A DNA stretch of 33,282 bases from Elusimicrobia bacterium GWB2_63_16 (GCA_001799715.1 MGTZ01000058.1:15922-49203), one strand, 5' to 3'. Shown: positions 1 to 9,287, counted from the first letter of the stretch. Numbers and translations: made by a program. Notes: generated from the letters alone by a model not told the origin.

Positions 1-1971
1 CTCGCCCTTGCGGGCGAAGGGCTCGTAGACCTTGGTCGGGATGGCCTTGCCCACCACCCGGATGCTGCCCAGGTAGCGGTGGTCGAAAGCGTCCTTGAGG
101 TCGCCGAACGTGGCCTCGCTGGTCATGATCTTGGAGTGGAAGTACTTGTTGGCGCCTTCCATACGGGAGGCCATGTTGACGGTGTCGCCCATCACGGTGT
201 AGGAAAGGCGCGACTTGGAGCCCATGTTGCCCACTACCATGTGGCCGGAATTCACGCCCACGCGGCACTTGGGTTTGATGGTGAACTGGGTGAGCGACTC
301 GTTGAGGCGCGCCATCTCCGCCTGGCAGTCGATAGCCGCCAGAATGCCGAGTTTGCGGTGGTCGGCCTGGTCCAGCGGGGCGTTCCAGAAGGCCATGATG
401 CAGTCGCCGATATACTTGTCCACCGTGCCGTCGTGCTTGAGGATGACGTCGGTGAACGCCGACAGGTACTCGACCAGCATCGCGGTCAGCTCTTCGGGCG
501 ACAGCTTCTCCGACATCGTCGTGAAACCGGCCAGGTCCAGGAAGAAGGCGGTCATGTCGCGCTTCTCGCCGCCCAGCGACAGTTTGGACGGGTCCTTGGT
601 GATCAGGTCCACCACCTTGGGGGACAGGTACTGGCCGAAGGTGTTCTTGATCCACCGTTTCTCGCGGCCTTCGGCCATGCCTTTATCCACGGTGATGTAG
701 GCGAACGGCAGGAAGAAACTGAGGAAGACCGACATGAACGGGATTATCATGGCGTTCGCGCGCAGCGCGATATCGGCCACGAACAAGGCCAGCATCACGG
801 CTACGGAAACCCCGACCAGCAGGTGCAGCGAGTAGCGGCGCAGCAGTACGGGGATCCACGGCAGGGCCAGCAGCAGCAGTGAGAGAGGAACAGGATTCAG
901 TTCCGTCTTGAAATCCCCGGCCAGCAGGTTGTCCAGGAAGGTAGCGTGCACCTCCACGCCAGGCAGCTGCTTGTTGAAGGGACTGGGCACATGGTCGAAA
1001 GCGCCCAGCGCGGTGGAACCGATGAAGACTATGCCGCCCTTCAGCGCGGCTTTTTCCTCGGGGGCCAGCCGGTCCTCCAGGATGTCGGCAACGGAGATAT
1101 GGCGGAACGGGGTTTCGATATATTCGGGTTGGGCTTTCTTCCAACCCGGGTGGGCCGCGCGCAAGACTTTATATCTGTAGCTGAGAAAACGCGGCTCGGC
1201 GCCATACAGCATTTCCAGCTCCAGCAGCGGTTTGCCGGAGTAGAGGGCGTAAGGGGCTATGCCCAGCGAAGGGAGTGTGGCGTCCTTGCACTCCTTCCAG
1301 CGGCGGATATCCTTGAGCCCGGCCTTAGCGTAGGAAAGAAAATCGTCGAAAGCGAGGTCGTCGTTAGTGTCGCGGCCCGGGTAAAAAGGCCAGTAGCGCC
1401 GCACCTGCCCGTCCTCGTCCTGGGTTATATCCACGTTCGGATAGGCGAGATAGGCGCTGTGCTTCTGCAGGCCGGGCTGGGTTTTCTCTATCTCCCAGGA
1501 AAGTTCATTCACGTTCACCAGGTTGACCACGTTGCCGGCCCTGGCCACGGCCTCGGCGAAGATGCGGTCGTTTGACGGTGTGTCCCGGTCCGGGTCGAAG
1601 AACATCACGTCGATGCCGATGGCCTTCACGCCGAGAGCGTTGATCTTGTCTATGACGGCGCCATAGTAGCGGCGCTTGAAGGGGTAGCCGTACTTCTGCA
1701 CCGTATAATCGTCGATGGCGACGATACTGATCTTGTCGCCCGCGGGCTTATTGATATATTTTCCGAAAAAGGAGGCCGCCGAATAATCCGGCACCGAAGG
1801 GTCGAACAGGGACAGTTTGGCCGGCAGGTTCACGATGAAATGGTCCCAGCCATAATCCAACTGCCTGGTGGCCGGTGTGGCCAGGGCTATGATCGCCCAG
1901 AGCGCGGCGAAGAGCGCCGTGAAGAAATAAACTTTCGCGCCGCCCAGTATTTTAAATATTTTTTTCAGCAT
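1..1971 (-). CDS. CHASE2-domain class III adenylate/guanylate cyclase (3' end outside window)
   Basis: Translating the minus strand from the ATG at 1971 gives an open frame of 657 codons that runs off the left edge. The N-terminus has one membrane helix, followed by an extracytoplasmic CHASE2 sensor (about residues 45-340). Further membrane segments lie at about 360-430, and a class III cyclase domain occupies the C-terminus. The two metal-binding Asp positions are visible as D479 (FFLDLAGFTTMSE) and D523 (DKYIGDCIMAFWNAP). The typical stretch SYTVMGDTVNMASRMEGANK follows. Ser stands at the position that is often the adenine-selecting Asp, so substrate choice is not certain. The last codons in the window (VGKAIPTKVYEPFARKGE) look like the usual end of the domain, so little is missing. 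The gene starts 19 bp after the histidine kinase stop with an aGGGGTg-type ribosome site, so the two are probably co-transcribed. Family knowledge: CHASE2 senses unknown extracellular signals and the cyclase makes cAMP or cGMP. Confidence 0.9.
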   Translation of the reverse strand, partial: MLKKIFKILGGAKVYFFTALFAALWAIIALATPATRQLDYGWDHFIVNLPAKLSLFDPSVPDYSAASFFGKYINKPAGDKISIVAIDDYTVQKYGYPFKRRYYGAVIDKINALGVKAIGIDVMFFDPDRDTPSNDRIFAEAVARAGNVVNLVNVNELSWEIEKTQPGLQKHSAYLAYPNVDITQDEDGQVRRYWPFYPGRDTNDDLAFDDFLSYAKAGLKDIRRWKECKDATLPSLGIAPYALYSGKPLLELEMLYGAEPRFLSYRYKVLRAAHPGWKKAQPEYIETPFRHISVADILEDRLAPEEKAALKGGIVFIGSTALGAFDHVPSPFNKQLPGVEVHATFLDNLLAGDFKTELNPVPLSLLLLALPWIPVLLRRYSLHLLVGVSVAVMLALFVADIALRANAMIIPFMSVFLSFFLPFAYITVDKGMAEGREKRWIKNTFGQYLSPKVVDLITKDPSKLSLGGEKRDMTAFFLDLAGFTTMSEKLSPEELTAMLVEYLSAFTDVILKHDGTVDKYIGDCIMAFWNAPLDQADHRKLGILAAIDCQAEMARLNESLTQFTIKPKCRVGVNSGHMVVGNMGSKSRLSYTVMGDTVNMASRMEGANKYFHSKIMTSEATFGDLKDAFDHRYLGSIRVVGKAIPTKVYEPFARKGE

Positions 1972-1990
1972 AAGCACCCCTTACCCCTGT

Positions 1991-4018
1991 TTAAACGCCT
2001 TTCGGCGCCGTAAATTTGAAAGCCGCCCCGCCGCCGGGGCCCGTTTCGGCCCAGATGCGGCCGCCGTGCAGCTCCACTATCTTGCGGGCGATGGCCAGGC
2101 CCAGGCCGAAGCCGGACTCGCCCTCTCCGGACTTCAGCCGCTTGTACTTCTCGAAGACGGCCTCCAGCTGGTCGGCCGGCACGCCCGGGCCGCTGTCGTT
2201 CACCGAGAAAACTATATATTCGCCCTCGGCCCCGGCCGAGGCGGTCACGCTGCCCCCCTTGGGAGTGAACTTCCAGGCGTTGGAAAGCAGGTTCTCCAGC
2301 ACGCGGCGCAGCAGCTCCTGATCCGCGGAGAACTCGGCTCTCCCGGCGGGCGGCTCCACCCGCAGGGTCAGGCCCTTCTCCTCGTAAATGGCGCGGAAGC
2401 TGTCCGCGGCCGAGGAGAGGAAAGCTCCGGCGTCCACGGGCTTCAGGTCCGGCTTCAGCTGGCCGGCTTCCATGCGGGAGATATCCAGGATATTTTCCAG
2501 CAGCTTGAACAAACGGTCGCTGGAATCCTTGACGTTGCGCACGTAGCCGGCCTGTTTGGCTCCGGGCTCGAATTCCTTCTCCAGCAGCTTGATATAGCCC
2601 TGCATGGTCAGCAGCGGGGCGCGCAGGTCGTGCGCGACGGAATGGAAGAAATCCTCTTTCATCTTCTGCATCTTGCGCTCCAGGGTGATGTCGCGCAGCA
2701 CGATGAAGATGGCGGGGTTCTGCGTCTTGGCCGAGAGGGTCTGCACGCTCATGCGGTAGTAGCGCGCCGCGCCGTCCCGCTCCAGCTCGATCACGCCGCT
2801 CCTGGAGCGGGCTTTCTTGTCCACCAGGTCGGACACCTTGCGGCGCAGCCGCTCGTTCTCGCCGGGGACGGCGTCGGGGCCCAGTATCTCGCGGGCCGCG
2901 GCGTTGGCGTACAGCAGCTCGCCGCGCATGTCGCAAAGGATGATCGCGTCGTGGATCAGGCTGACCAGCAGTTCGAGCTTCTGCTTCTCCTCGAAGACCT
3001 TCTCCACCTGTATGCCGTGGTAGCGGTCCACTTCCCTCATCATGGAGTTGAAGGACTTCAGCAGGGCGCCCAGCTCGGCGAACTCCGTGGCCTCGCTTAC
3101 CGGGGTTTCGAACTCTCCGTCCGACACGCGCCGCGCGCCGTCCATCAGCGCGGCGACGGGGGCGCCCAGCCGGCGGGTGAAGAGCAGCGCCGAAAAGTAG
3201 AAGACGGTGATCACCGCGAGCAGGAAGAAAGCCATCAGCCAGGAGATGCGGTTGATCCCGGCGAAGGCCTCGGCCTTGTTCTCGAGGGCGACCATGAACA
3301 GGTCGAAGCCGCGCACCGGCGCGGCCGCTCCTATATAGGCCGCGTCCCGACCGGAGATCTCGAAGACCGGTCCGCGGCCGAGTATTTCGCGCACCTCCGC
3401 CCCGTTGAACTTCTCGAACGAGCCGGAGAGCGTCAGCGAGTTGCCGGCCGCGTCCGACAGCAGCAGGCCGCCGGTCCGGCCCAGCCGCTGCGTGCGCAGC
3501 TTTACGAAGAGATCGCGCAGGTTGACCGCGGCGAAGGCGTAATAGCCGCCGTCTATGGGGTAGACGGCGCGGCAGAGGGGCATGTCGTAGACCATCTCGA
3601 AGCCGCCCAGCGCGGGGCGGCCGGAACGGACGGCCTTGAGGAACTGCGGATCGCGCGACAGATCCACCGCGCCGGCGAAATAGCGCTTGAGCTCGGGCAC
3701 GCCGCCGCTCAGCACGCCGCGGCCGTCGGCGCGGGCGAAGGCCAGGAACAGGAATTCAGGGTTCTTCTTCAGCGCCCGCTCCAGGCCGGTCTGGCTGACA
3801 TAGGAGGCGTCGGTGTCCCACATGCGCTCGAAGCGGCGCGACAGGTCCTGCGCCTCCCGCTCCATCATCAGCGAGCCCATCTGGGCCACGCTGCGCTGCA
3901 GTTCGGAGATATCCTGCCTGGCGCGGGTCTGGAAATAGAACAAAAAGCCCACGGCGGGGACCAGAGGGATCACCCCCGCCCCGAACACGATAAGCAGCAG
4001 CCTGTTGAGCAGTGTCAC
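1991..4018 (-). CDS. Membrane sensor histidine kinase (Cache-like sensor, HAMP, PAS, HisKA, HATPase)
   Basis: 675 residues starting at a GTG; the next in-frame Met would remove the first membrane helix, so GTG is preferred. Residues 8-30 form TM1, an extracytoplasmic sensor of about 220 residues follows (Cache-like by size and layout), then TM2 (about 260-283) and a HAMP linker. A PAS domain begins near LLVSLIHDAIILCDMRGE. The dimerisation/phosphoacceptor helix contains FFHSVAHDLRAPLL with phospho-acceptor H463. The ATPase domain shows the N box (LLSNAWKFTPKGG), G1 (VNDSGPGVP) and G2 (GFGLGLAIARKIVELHGG). No response regulator is adjacent on this strand; the gene next downstream is a cyclase. 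The 85-bp gap after etfA is GC-rich with no convincing terminator, so read-through from the etf operon is possible. The partner regulator is unknown. Confidence 0.93.
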   Translation of the reverse strand: MTLLNRLLLIVFGAGVIPLVPAVGFLFYFQTRARQDISELQRSVAQMGSLMMEREAQDLSRRFERMWDTDASYVSQTGLERALKKNPEFLFLAFARADGRGVLSGGVPELKRYFAGAVDLSRDPQFLKAVRSGRPALGGFEMVYDMPLCRAVYPIDGGYYAFAAVNLRDLFVKLRTQRLGRTGGLLLSDAAGNSLTLSGSFEKFNGAEVREILGRGPVFEISGRDAAYIGAAAPVRGFDLFMVALENKAEAFAGINRISWLMAFFLLAVITVFYFSALLFTRRLGAPVAALMDGARRVSDGEFETPVSEATEFAELGALLKSFNSMMREVDRYHGIQVEKVFEEKQKLELLVSLIHDAIILCDMRGELLYANAAAREILGPDAVPGENERLRRKVSDLVDKKARSRSGVIELERDGAARYYRMSVQTLSAKTQNPAIFIVLRDITLERKMQKMKEDFFHSVAHDLRAPLLTMQGYIKLLEKEFEPGAKQAGYVRNVKDSSDRLFKLLENILDISRMEAGQLKPDLKPVDAGAFLSSAADSFRAIYEEKGLTLRVEPPAGRAEFSADQELLRRVLENLLSNAWKFTPKGGSVTASAGAEGEYIVFSVNDSGPGVPADQLEAVFEKYKRLKSGEGESGFGLGLAIARKIVELHGGRIWAETGPGGGAAFKFTAPKGV

Positions 4019-4103
4019 TTTATTTAAAAAACCGCGTCTCTGTCGCTCCGGCGCCGGCGCCCGGGCCCTCAGCCCGGCTTTCCCCGGGCCGGCCGGCCGC
4101 CCG

Positions 4104-5300
4104 TCACCTCTTCTTCAGCGCCTCTATCAGCTTGGGCACTATCTCGTGCGCGTCGCCCACGATGCCGTACTTGGCGACGTTGAAGATGGGCGCGTTCGGG
4201 TCCTTGTTGACCGCGACGATCACGTCGGAGGCCTTCATGCCCACGATATGCTGCACCGCGCCGGAAATGCCGAAAGAAAGATACAGTTTGGGCGACACCG
4301 TGGTGCCGCTCTGGCCCACCTGGTGCGTCTTGTCCTTGAAGCCCAGGTCCACGGCCGCGCGCGAGGCGCCGACCACGCCGCCGAGCAGTTTGGACAGCTC
4401 CTCGAGCTGCTTGAACTTCTCCTTGGTCTTCATGCCGCGGCCGCCCGAGACGATCACGCCGGCGGTCTCTATCTTCACGCCCGCGGCGTCGTGCGCTATC
4501 TTGCGCTCGAGCACCTTCACGCGGCGCAGGCTCTTGTCCAGCTTGGCTCCCTCGCGCACCACCACGGCGGTGCGGCCCACCACGGGCTCGTTCATCTTCA
4601 TCACGTTGGGGCGCACGGTGGACATCTGCGGCCTGGAATTGGGGGCCAGGATGTCAGCCATGATGTTGCCGCCGAAGGCCGGCCGGCTCTGCAGCAGCAG
4701 GCCGTCCTTGATGGCCAGCGCGGTGCAGTCGGCGGTGAGGCCGACGTAGAGCGTGGAGGCCACGCGCGGGGCCAGGTCGCGGCCCTGGATGGTGGCGCCG
4801 TAGAGCATCGAGGAGGGCTTGTGGCGGTTCACCAGGCCCACGATGACGGTGGAGAAGATGTCGGTGTTGTACTCGAACAGCTCGTCGTGCTCCACCATGT
4901 AGACCTTGTCCGCGCCGTAGGCGCCCAGGTCCTTGGCGTAGTTGTGGTCCTTGTCGGTCAGCAGCACCGCGCAGACCTCTTCCTTGAGCTCGTCGGCGAG
5001 CTTGCGCGCCGCGCCCAGCAGCTCGAACGTGACGGGCTTGATCTTCTTGGGATGGGTCTTGTCGCCGGTCTCGGTCAGCTCGACGTAGACCCAGACGCCC
5101 TTATAGCCCGAGAAGTCCTTGGCGGAGGCTTCCTCGCGGGTGATCGTGATGGCCTGCACGGGGCAGACCTGCACGCAGGCGCCGCACAGCGTGCAGGCCT
5201 CGTTCATCACGGCTTTCTTGCTTATCATGTTGATCGCCGCGAAGGGGCAGACCGGTACGCACTTGGTGCAGCCTATGCATTTATTGGAAACTTCTATCAT
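4104..5300 (-). CDS. etfA: Electron transfer flavoprotein alpha subunit with N-terminal 2[4Fe-4S] ferredoxin domain
   Basis: 398 residues. The first 50 form a bacterial ferredoxin domain with two complete clusters: C8/C11/C14/C18 (CIGCTKCVPVCP) and C36/C39/C42/C46 (CTLCGACVQVCP). The remainder is EtfA: an N-terminal domain from about residue 70, then the FAD-binding domain with VVSGGRGMKTKEKF, GQSGTTVSPKLYLSFGISGA and NKDPNAPIFNVAKYGIVGD. Plain EtfA is about 310-330 residues, so the extra length is the ferredoxin module. EtfAB accepts electrons from acyl-CoA dehydrogenases. Ferredoxin-fused EtfA is known in anaerobes, for example CarE of the caffeyl-CoA reductase complex, where it serves electron bifurcation. 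Whether this one bifurcates cannot be read from sequence alone. It starts after aGGAGat, 25 bp downstream of etfB. Confidence 0.95.
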   Translation of the reverse strand: MIEVSNKCIGCTKCVPVCPFAAINMISKKAVMNEACTLCGACVQVCPVQAITITREEASAKDFSGYKGVWVYVELTETGDKTHPKKIKPVTFELLGAARKLADELKEEVCAVLLTDKDHNYAKDLGAYGADKVYMVEHDELFEYNTDIFSTVIVGLVNRHKPSSMLYGATIQGRDLAPRVASTLYVGLTADCTALAIKDGLLLQSRPAFGGNIMADILAPNSRPQMSTVRPNVMKMNEPVVGRTAVVVREGAKLDKSLRRVKVLERKIAHDAAGVKIETAGVIVSGGRGMKTKEKFKQLEELSKLLGGVVGASRAAVDLGFKDKTHQVGQSGTTVSPKLYLSFGISGAVQHIVGMKASDVIVAVNKDPNAPIFNVAKYGIVGDAHEIVPKLIEALKKR

Positions 5301-5325
5301 CGTATCTCCTGTATTTAAATCCGGG

Positions 5326-6114
5326 TCACTCTACGAAGTGCTCGCTGCGCATGATCTCCAGTATCTTGCCGGCGCCTTCCTGGCCCGAGCCGGAGAACAT
5401 GGCCGCCTTCTCCCTCTGCGGGGGCGGGTAGATCCTGCTGACCTGGGTGGGAGAGCCCTTGAGCCCCAGGAAATGCGCCTCGGCGCCGACGTCGGCCGCG
5501 CTCCAGACGTGGAACGGCTTCTTCAGCGAGGCGCTGACCGCCAGGAAGGACGGGTAGCGCGGCGTGTAGTCCTTGGTCATGATCATGGTCAGCAGTACGG
5601 GCGGGCGGGCCTCCAGCACCTCGTAGCCGCCGTCGATCTGCTTGCGCGCTATAACACGGCGGCCGTCCACCTCCACCTGTTCGCAGAAAGTGATCTGGGG
5701 GATGCCCAGCTGCTGGGCCACGCCGGGGCCGGTCTGGGCGGTGTCGCCGTCTATGGCCTGCATGCCGGCCAGGATCATGTCCACCTTGCCGATCTTCTTT
5801 ATCGCCTTGGCCAGCGCGTAGGAAGTGGACCAGGTGTCGGAGCCGGCGAAGGCCATGTCGGAGAGCAGGATGCCCTCGTCGGCGCCCAGCGCCATGCCCA
5901 TCTGCACCACGCTCTTGGCCTGGGGCGGGCCCATGGAGACCAGGGTCACCTTGAAATTATGCTTCGCCTTGAGCTCCAGCGCCGCCTGCAGGGCGTAATG
6001 GTCGTAGGGGTTGATGATGCTCGGCACGCCGGCGCGGATCAAATGGCCGGTCTCCGGGTTGATCTTCACTTCGGTGCTGTCGGGCACCTGTTTGACGCAG
6101 ACTACGATGTTCAT
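5326..6114 (-). CDS. etfB: Electron transfer flavoprotein beta subunit
   Basis: 262 residues, the usual EtfB length. It opens with MNIVVCVKQVPDSTEVKI and contains NPYDHYALQAALELK and the EtfB signature around GMQAIDGDTAQTGPGVAQQL, which contacts the nucleotide or second flavin. It forms the soluble heterodimer with the ferredoxin-fused EtfA encoded immediately downstream and takes electrons from the acyl-CoA dehydrogenase encoded 14 bp upstream. The DGDTAQTGP stretch is compatible with flavin- and NAD-binding forms of EtfB, but AMP versus FAD at this site was not resolved. The start is supported by a GGAG-like site just before the ATG and by the conserved N-terminus. Confidence 0.95.
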   Translation of the reverse strand: MNIVVCVKQVPDSTEVKINPETGHLIRAGVPSIINPYDHYALQAALELKAKHNFKVTLVSMGPPQAKSVVQMGMALGADEGILLSDMAFAGSDTWSTSYALAKAIKKIGKVDMILAGMQAIDGDTAQTGPGVAQQLGIPQITFCEQVEVDGRRVIARKQIDGGYEVLEARPPVLLTMIMTKDYTPRYPSFLAVSASLKKPFHVWSAADVGAEAHFLGLKGSPTQVSRIYPPPQREKAAMFSGSGQEGAGKILEIMRSEHFVE

Positions 6115-6128
6115 GTTGTCTCCTTAAA

Positions 6129-7769
6129 TTATTTGGCCTTGAAGGTCTGCTTGAGCTTGGCCGCCACCAGGTCCATGTCGGCTATCATCCCCTTCTGCTC
6201 GGCCTGCACGGCTTCGATGTTCACCGCGTCGGCAAGGTTGCCGGCCTGCTCGGCCGCGCCGAGCACCAGCGCCAGGCCTTCCAGCGCGGTGTTGAGGGCG
6301 GCTTCGCGGGCGAACACGCGGGCCATGGCCTGCCAGCCTTCGCGGTCGAAGCGCACCGTCTCGCTGTACTTCGGGGCGGCGGCGGCGGTGGAGAAGATGG
6401 CGGCGGTCTCGGCGGCGCAGATCAGCTTGCCCAGTTTGAACGTGACGTGCTGGTGGCGGGTGAGTTTCTGCACGCGGCACTCTTCCAGCACCGCGGCGAG
6501 GGCCCGCAGGCCCAGCGCGGCGGCGTGGGCGCCCGCCTTGGGCTCCGTGGCGTGCACCTGGTCCAGCCGGTCGGCCATATCGAGGTAGTAGCGGCCGCGG
6601 GACTTGAGGTGCTCCTGCCAGCGCCCGCGGTAGATGGTCATCTCCAGCACCTCGCTGGTGCCCTCGTAGATGCAGCAGATCTTGATGTCGCGCTTGATCT
6701 TCTCTACGGGGAAGTCCTTGGTGTAGCCGTAGCCGCCCAGCGCCTGGATAGCGTCGTCGGCGGCCTTGTTGCCCCACTCGGAGGCGCCGTACTTGGCGAT
6801 GGCGCCCTCGGTCTGCAGGCCGTGCTCGCCGGAGTCCAGCCGCTGCGAGGTGTATTCGATATAGGAGCGCGCGCCTTCCATGCGCACGTAATTGGGGACG
6901 ATCAGCTTGTGGGTGTAACCCTGCTTTTCGGACAGCGGCCCGCCGCCCTGTATGCGCTGCTGGCTGTAGCGGATAGCCTGTTCCAGGGCCTCTTCGCCCG
7001 CGCCGAGGCCGAAGGCGGCCACCACCACGCGGGTATAGCCGAACACGGCCTGGGCCTGCAGCAGGCCCTTGCCCTCTTCCATGCCGATAAGATTCTCGGC
7101 GGGCACGTAAACGTTGTCGAGCGACAGGCCGGCGGTGTTGGAGAGGCGGATGCCGTGCTTGTCCTCGTGCTTGTTGGGGCTGAACCCCTCCATGTTCCTC
7201 TCGACGAGGAACCAGGACGGGCCGCCGGGGGCCAGCGCGAGTATCGTGTAGAGGTCGGCCACGCCGCCGTTGGAGATCCACTGCTTGTTGCCGGTGACGT
7301 TGTACCCGACGATCTTGCCGTTCTTGACCACGTGTTCGGCGCGGGTGCGCAGGTTCACCAGGTCGCTGCCGGCGTCGGCCTCGGTGGCGCCGTAGGCCAC
7401 CAGCAGGTTCTCGCCGGCTATGCGTTTGAGCCACTTTTCCTTCTGCTCCTCCGTGCCGCCCACGTTGAGCGGGTCGGTGCCGAGGAAGGTGGCGAACACG
7501 CCGGTGGCGATGCCGAGGTCTATGCGGGCCAGCTGCTCGCAGACGCGGTAAATGTCGAACGTACCGCCCGAAACGCCGCCGTATTCGGCCGGCACCATCA
7601 GCAGGTGCAGGCCCAGCGTGTCGTGCTGGTACATCTCTTTCAGTATTTCAGCGGGGAATTCGTTCTTCTCGTCGAGCTCGCGGATCAGGTCGTAGGGGAT
7701 GCGCCGCTTGGCGTACTCCTTGAGACTGTCCAGCATCAAATTGCGTGAGATAGCGTCCATGCTTGCCAT
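6129..7769 (-). CDS. Acyl-CoA dehydrogenase with C-terminal helical extension
   Basis: 546 residues. The first ~390 form a standard FAD acyl-CoA dehydrogenase: helical N-domain (VPAEYGGVSGGTFD), beta domain (AYGATEADAGSDLVNLRT and KQWISNGGVADLY), and C-domain with QALGGYGYTKDFPVEKIKRD. The catalytic base Glu is present in ICCIYEGTSEVLEM. About 150 further residues follow, mostly alanine-rich helix, as in long acyl-CoA dehydrogenases (the VLCAD/ACAD9 layout); typical short forms stop near 380. An AAGGAG ribosome site precedes the ATG. The gene lies 27 bp after ftcD and 14 bp before etfB, so EtfAB is its likely electron acceptor. The acyl substrate cannot be told from the sequence. No thiolase, enoyl-CoA hydratase or CoA ligase is nearby, so a complete beta-oxidation operon is not indicated. 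Confidence 0.94.
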   Translation of the reverse strand: MASMDAISRNLMLDSLKEYAKRRIPYDLIRELDEKNEFPAEILKEMYQHDTLGLHLLMVPAEYGGVSGGTFDIYRVCEQLARIDLGIATGVFATFLGTDPLNVGGTEEQKEKWLKRIAGENLLVAYGATEADAGSDLVNLRTRAEHVVKNGKIVGYNVTGNKQWISNGGVADLYTILALAPGGPSWFLVERNMEGFSPNKHEDKHGIRLSNTAGLSLDNVYVPAENLIGMEEGKGLLQAQAVFGYTRVVVAAFGLGAGEEALEQAIRYSQQRIQGGGPLSEKQGYTHKLIVPNYVRMEGARSYIEYTSQRLDSGEHGLQTEGAIAKYGASEWGNKAADDAIQALGGYGYTKDFPVEKIKRDIKICCIYEGTSEVLEMTIYRGRWQEHLKSRGRYYLDMADRLDQVHATEPKAGAHAAALGLRALAAVLEECRVQKLTRHQHVTFKLGKLICAAETAAIFSTAAAAPKYSETVRFDREGWQAMARVFAREAALNTALEGLALVLGAAEQAGNLADAVNIEAVQAEQKGMIADMDLVAAKLKQTFKAK

Positions 7770-7796
7770 TCAATAACTCCTTGGTCCTTTAAAAAT

Positions 7797-9287
7797 TCAG
7801 GCCTTGACCGTTTCGCAGGCGGCGAGGTAGCCTTTCACTTCGGCGGTGATCTTCTCCCCGAAGGCCTTGTCCTCTATGCCTTCGGCGTTGATAAAGACGT
7901 TCTCGGCCGCGCAGCGGATGGCCGCTTCCAGCAGGTAGCGGGCGCTCTTGAAGTCGCTCATCACGTGGGAGGAGATGGAGCCGGCGCAGACCGTCAGGCC
8001 GGCCATGGCCTCGGAGGCCAGGCGGGCGGTCTTGAGCGGCACCTCGGCCGCGTGCTTCAACGCGGCCTGCATCTTCACCTTGCGCTCGGGGTTGTCCTTG
8101 GGGATCTTCATGGCTTCCATGAAGCCGTCGAAGGAGGCGGCGTCCTCGGCCACGCAGCTCTGCAGGGCGGCCTTGTGCGCGCCCAGATGGTCATTGAGCT
8201 GGCGCAGGGCCGGTTTCCTGGCCTCTTCGAGTTTCTTGCTCCGCAGGGTGATGCCGATGGCCATCTGGCCGAGCGCGCAGCCCATGGCGCCGCTCACGCC
8301 GGCCGCCGAACCGCCGCCGGGGGTGGGGTCGGTGTTGGCCAGCGCGTCCACGAACAGGCCGGCGCCGGCCTGCCAGGAGGAGAGCAGCTTGAGCAGCTTG
8401 GTCTCGAGCACCTGCTCTTCCTTCTTGAAATCCTTCACCTGCAGGTTCTCCACCGCGTAGTCGGTCAGCGCGTCCTGGGTGGTCAGGCCGATGAGCTCGG
8501 TGCCGCTGACGGTGATGCCCCTGGGGCCGAGGTCCTTCTGCATCTCGTCCATGACCTTTTTTATGGACGTGGTCTTGTAATCGGTCAGCACGGTGGACAT
8601 CTGCACCTGGCCCTTGCTCTCGAGGAAGATCTCCTTGGCGCGCAGGGCCGGCAGGCCGCCGCCCGAGGTGCGGATCTTCTTGGCGAGGCCCTTGGCGAAC
8701 TCCATGTCGGTGGTGTTCAGGTTGACGTTGAAGTTGACGATCTGGTTGCGGGCTCCCACGGCCATGGCGCCGGCGGTGGGGTGGATATGGTTGGGCCCGA
8801 AGTCAGGCACGCGCTCGGGGTCCTTGCCGATCACTTCGCGCAGGCCCTCGAACTGGCCCTTGCGCACCTTGGCCAGGTCCTTGCGGTGGTCGAATTTGGC
8901 GGCGCGGTCGTAAAGGTAAACGGGGATATTGAGTTCGCGGCCGATGCGCTCGCCGGCCTTCTCGGCCAGCGCTATGCAGTCCTCTATCGTGGAATCCATG
9001 ATCGGGATGAACGGGGCCACGTCCGTGGCGCCCATGCGGGGATGTTCCCCTTTATGGTGGTTGAGGTCTATGAGCTGGGCGGCCTTTTTGGTAACCGCGA
9101 ACATGGCGTCGGCGGCGGTCTCCACAGGGGCCATGAAGGTGAGCACGGTGCGGTTGTGGTCGGCGTCCTTCTCCACGTCGAGGACGAGCACGCCGGGCAC
9201 GGCCCGGGCGGCGTCTACAATAGCGTTGATCTTGGAGAGGTCGCGGCCTTCGCTGAAATTAGGAACGCATTCCACGAATTTACCCAT
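7797..9287 (-). CDS. ftcD: Bifunctional glutamate formimidoyltransferase / formimidotetrahydrofolate cyclodeaminase
   Basis: 496 residues with both halves of FTCD. The N-terminal transferase (about 1-300) begins MGKFVECVPNFSEGRD and has the catalytic His at H82 in EHPRMGATDVAPFIP. The C-terminal cyclodeaminase (about 310-496) shows the typical DPTPGGGSAAGVSGAMG loop and an all-helical fold. The enzyme moves the formimino group of N-formimino-L-glutamate (from histidine breakdown) to tetrahydrofolate, then releases ammonia to give methenyl-THF. Many bacteria carry the two halves as separate genes; here they are fused as in animals. A strong GGAGG site precedes the ATG. No hut genes are visible in the window. 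It is the first gene of the unit ftcD - acyl-CoA dehydrogenase - etfB - etfA, preceded by an unusual leader (separate entries). Confidence 0.96.
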   Translation of the reverse strand: MGKFVECVPNFSEGRDLSKINAIVDAARAVPGVLVLDVEKDADHNRTVLTFMAPVETAADAMFAVTKKAAQLIDLNHHKGEHPRMGATDVAPFIPIMDSTIEDCIALAEKAGERIGRELNIPVYLYDRAAKFDHRKDLAKVRKGQFEGLREVIGKDPERVPDFGPNHIHPTAGAMAVGARNQIVNFNVNLNTTDMEFAKGLAKKIRTSGGGLPALRAKEIFLESKGQVQMSTVLTDYKTTSIKKVMDEMQKDLGPRGITVSGTELIGLTTQDALTDYAVENLQVKDFKKEEQVLETKLLKLLSSWQAGAGLFVDALANTDPTPGGGSAAGVSGAMGCALGQMAIGITLRSKKLEEARKPALRQLNDHLGAHKAALQSCVAEDAASFDGFMEAMKIPKDNPERKVKMQAALKHAAEVPLKTARLASEAMAGLTVCAGSISSHVMSDFKSARYLLEAAIRCAAENVFINAEGIEDKAFGEKITAEVKGYLAACETVKA

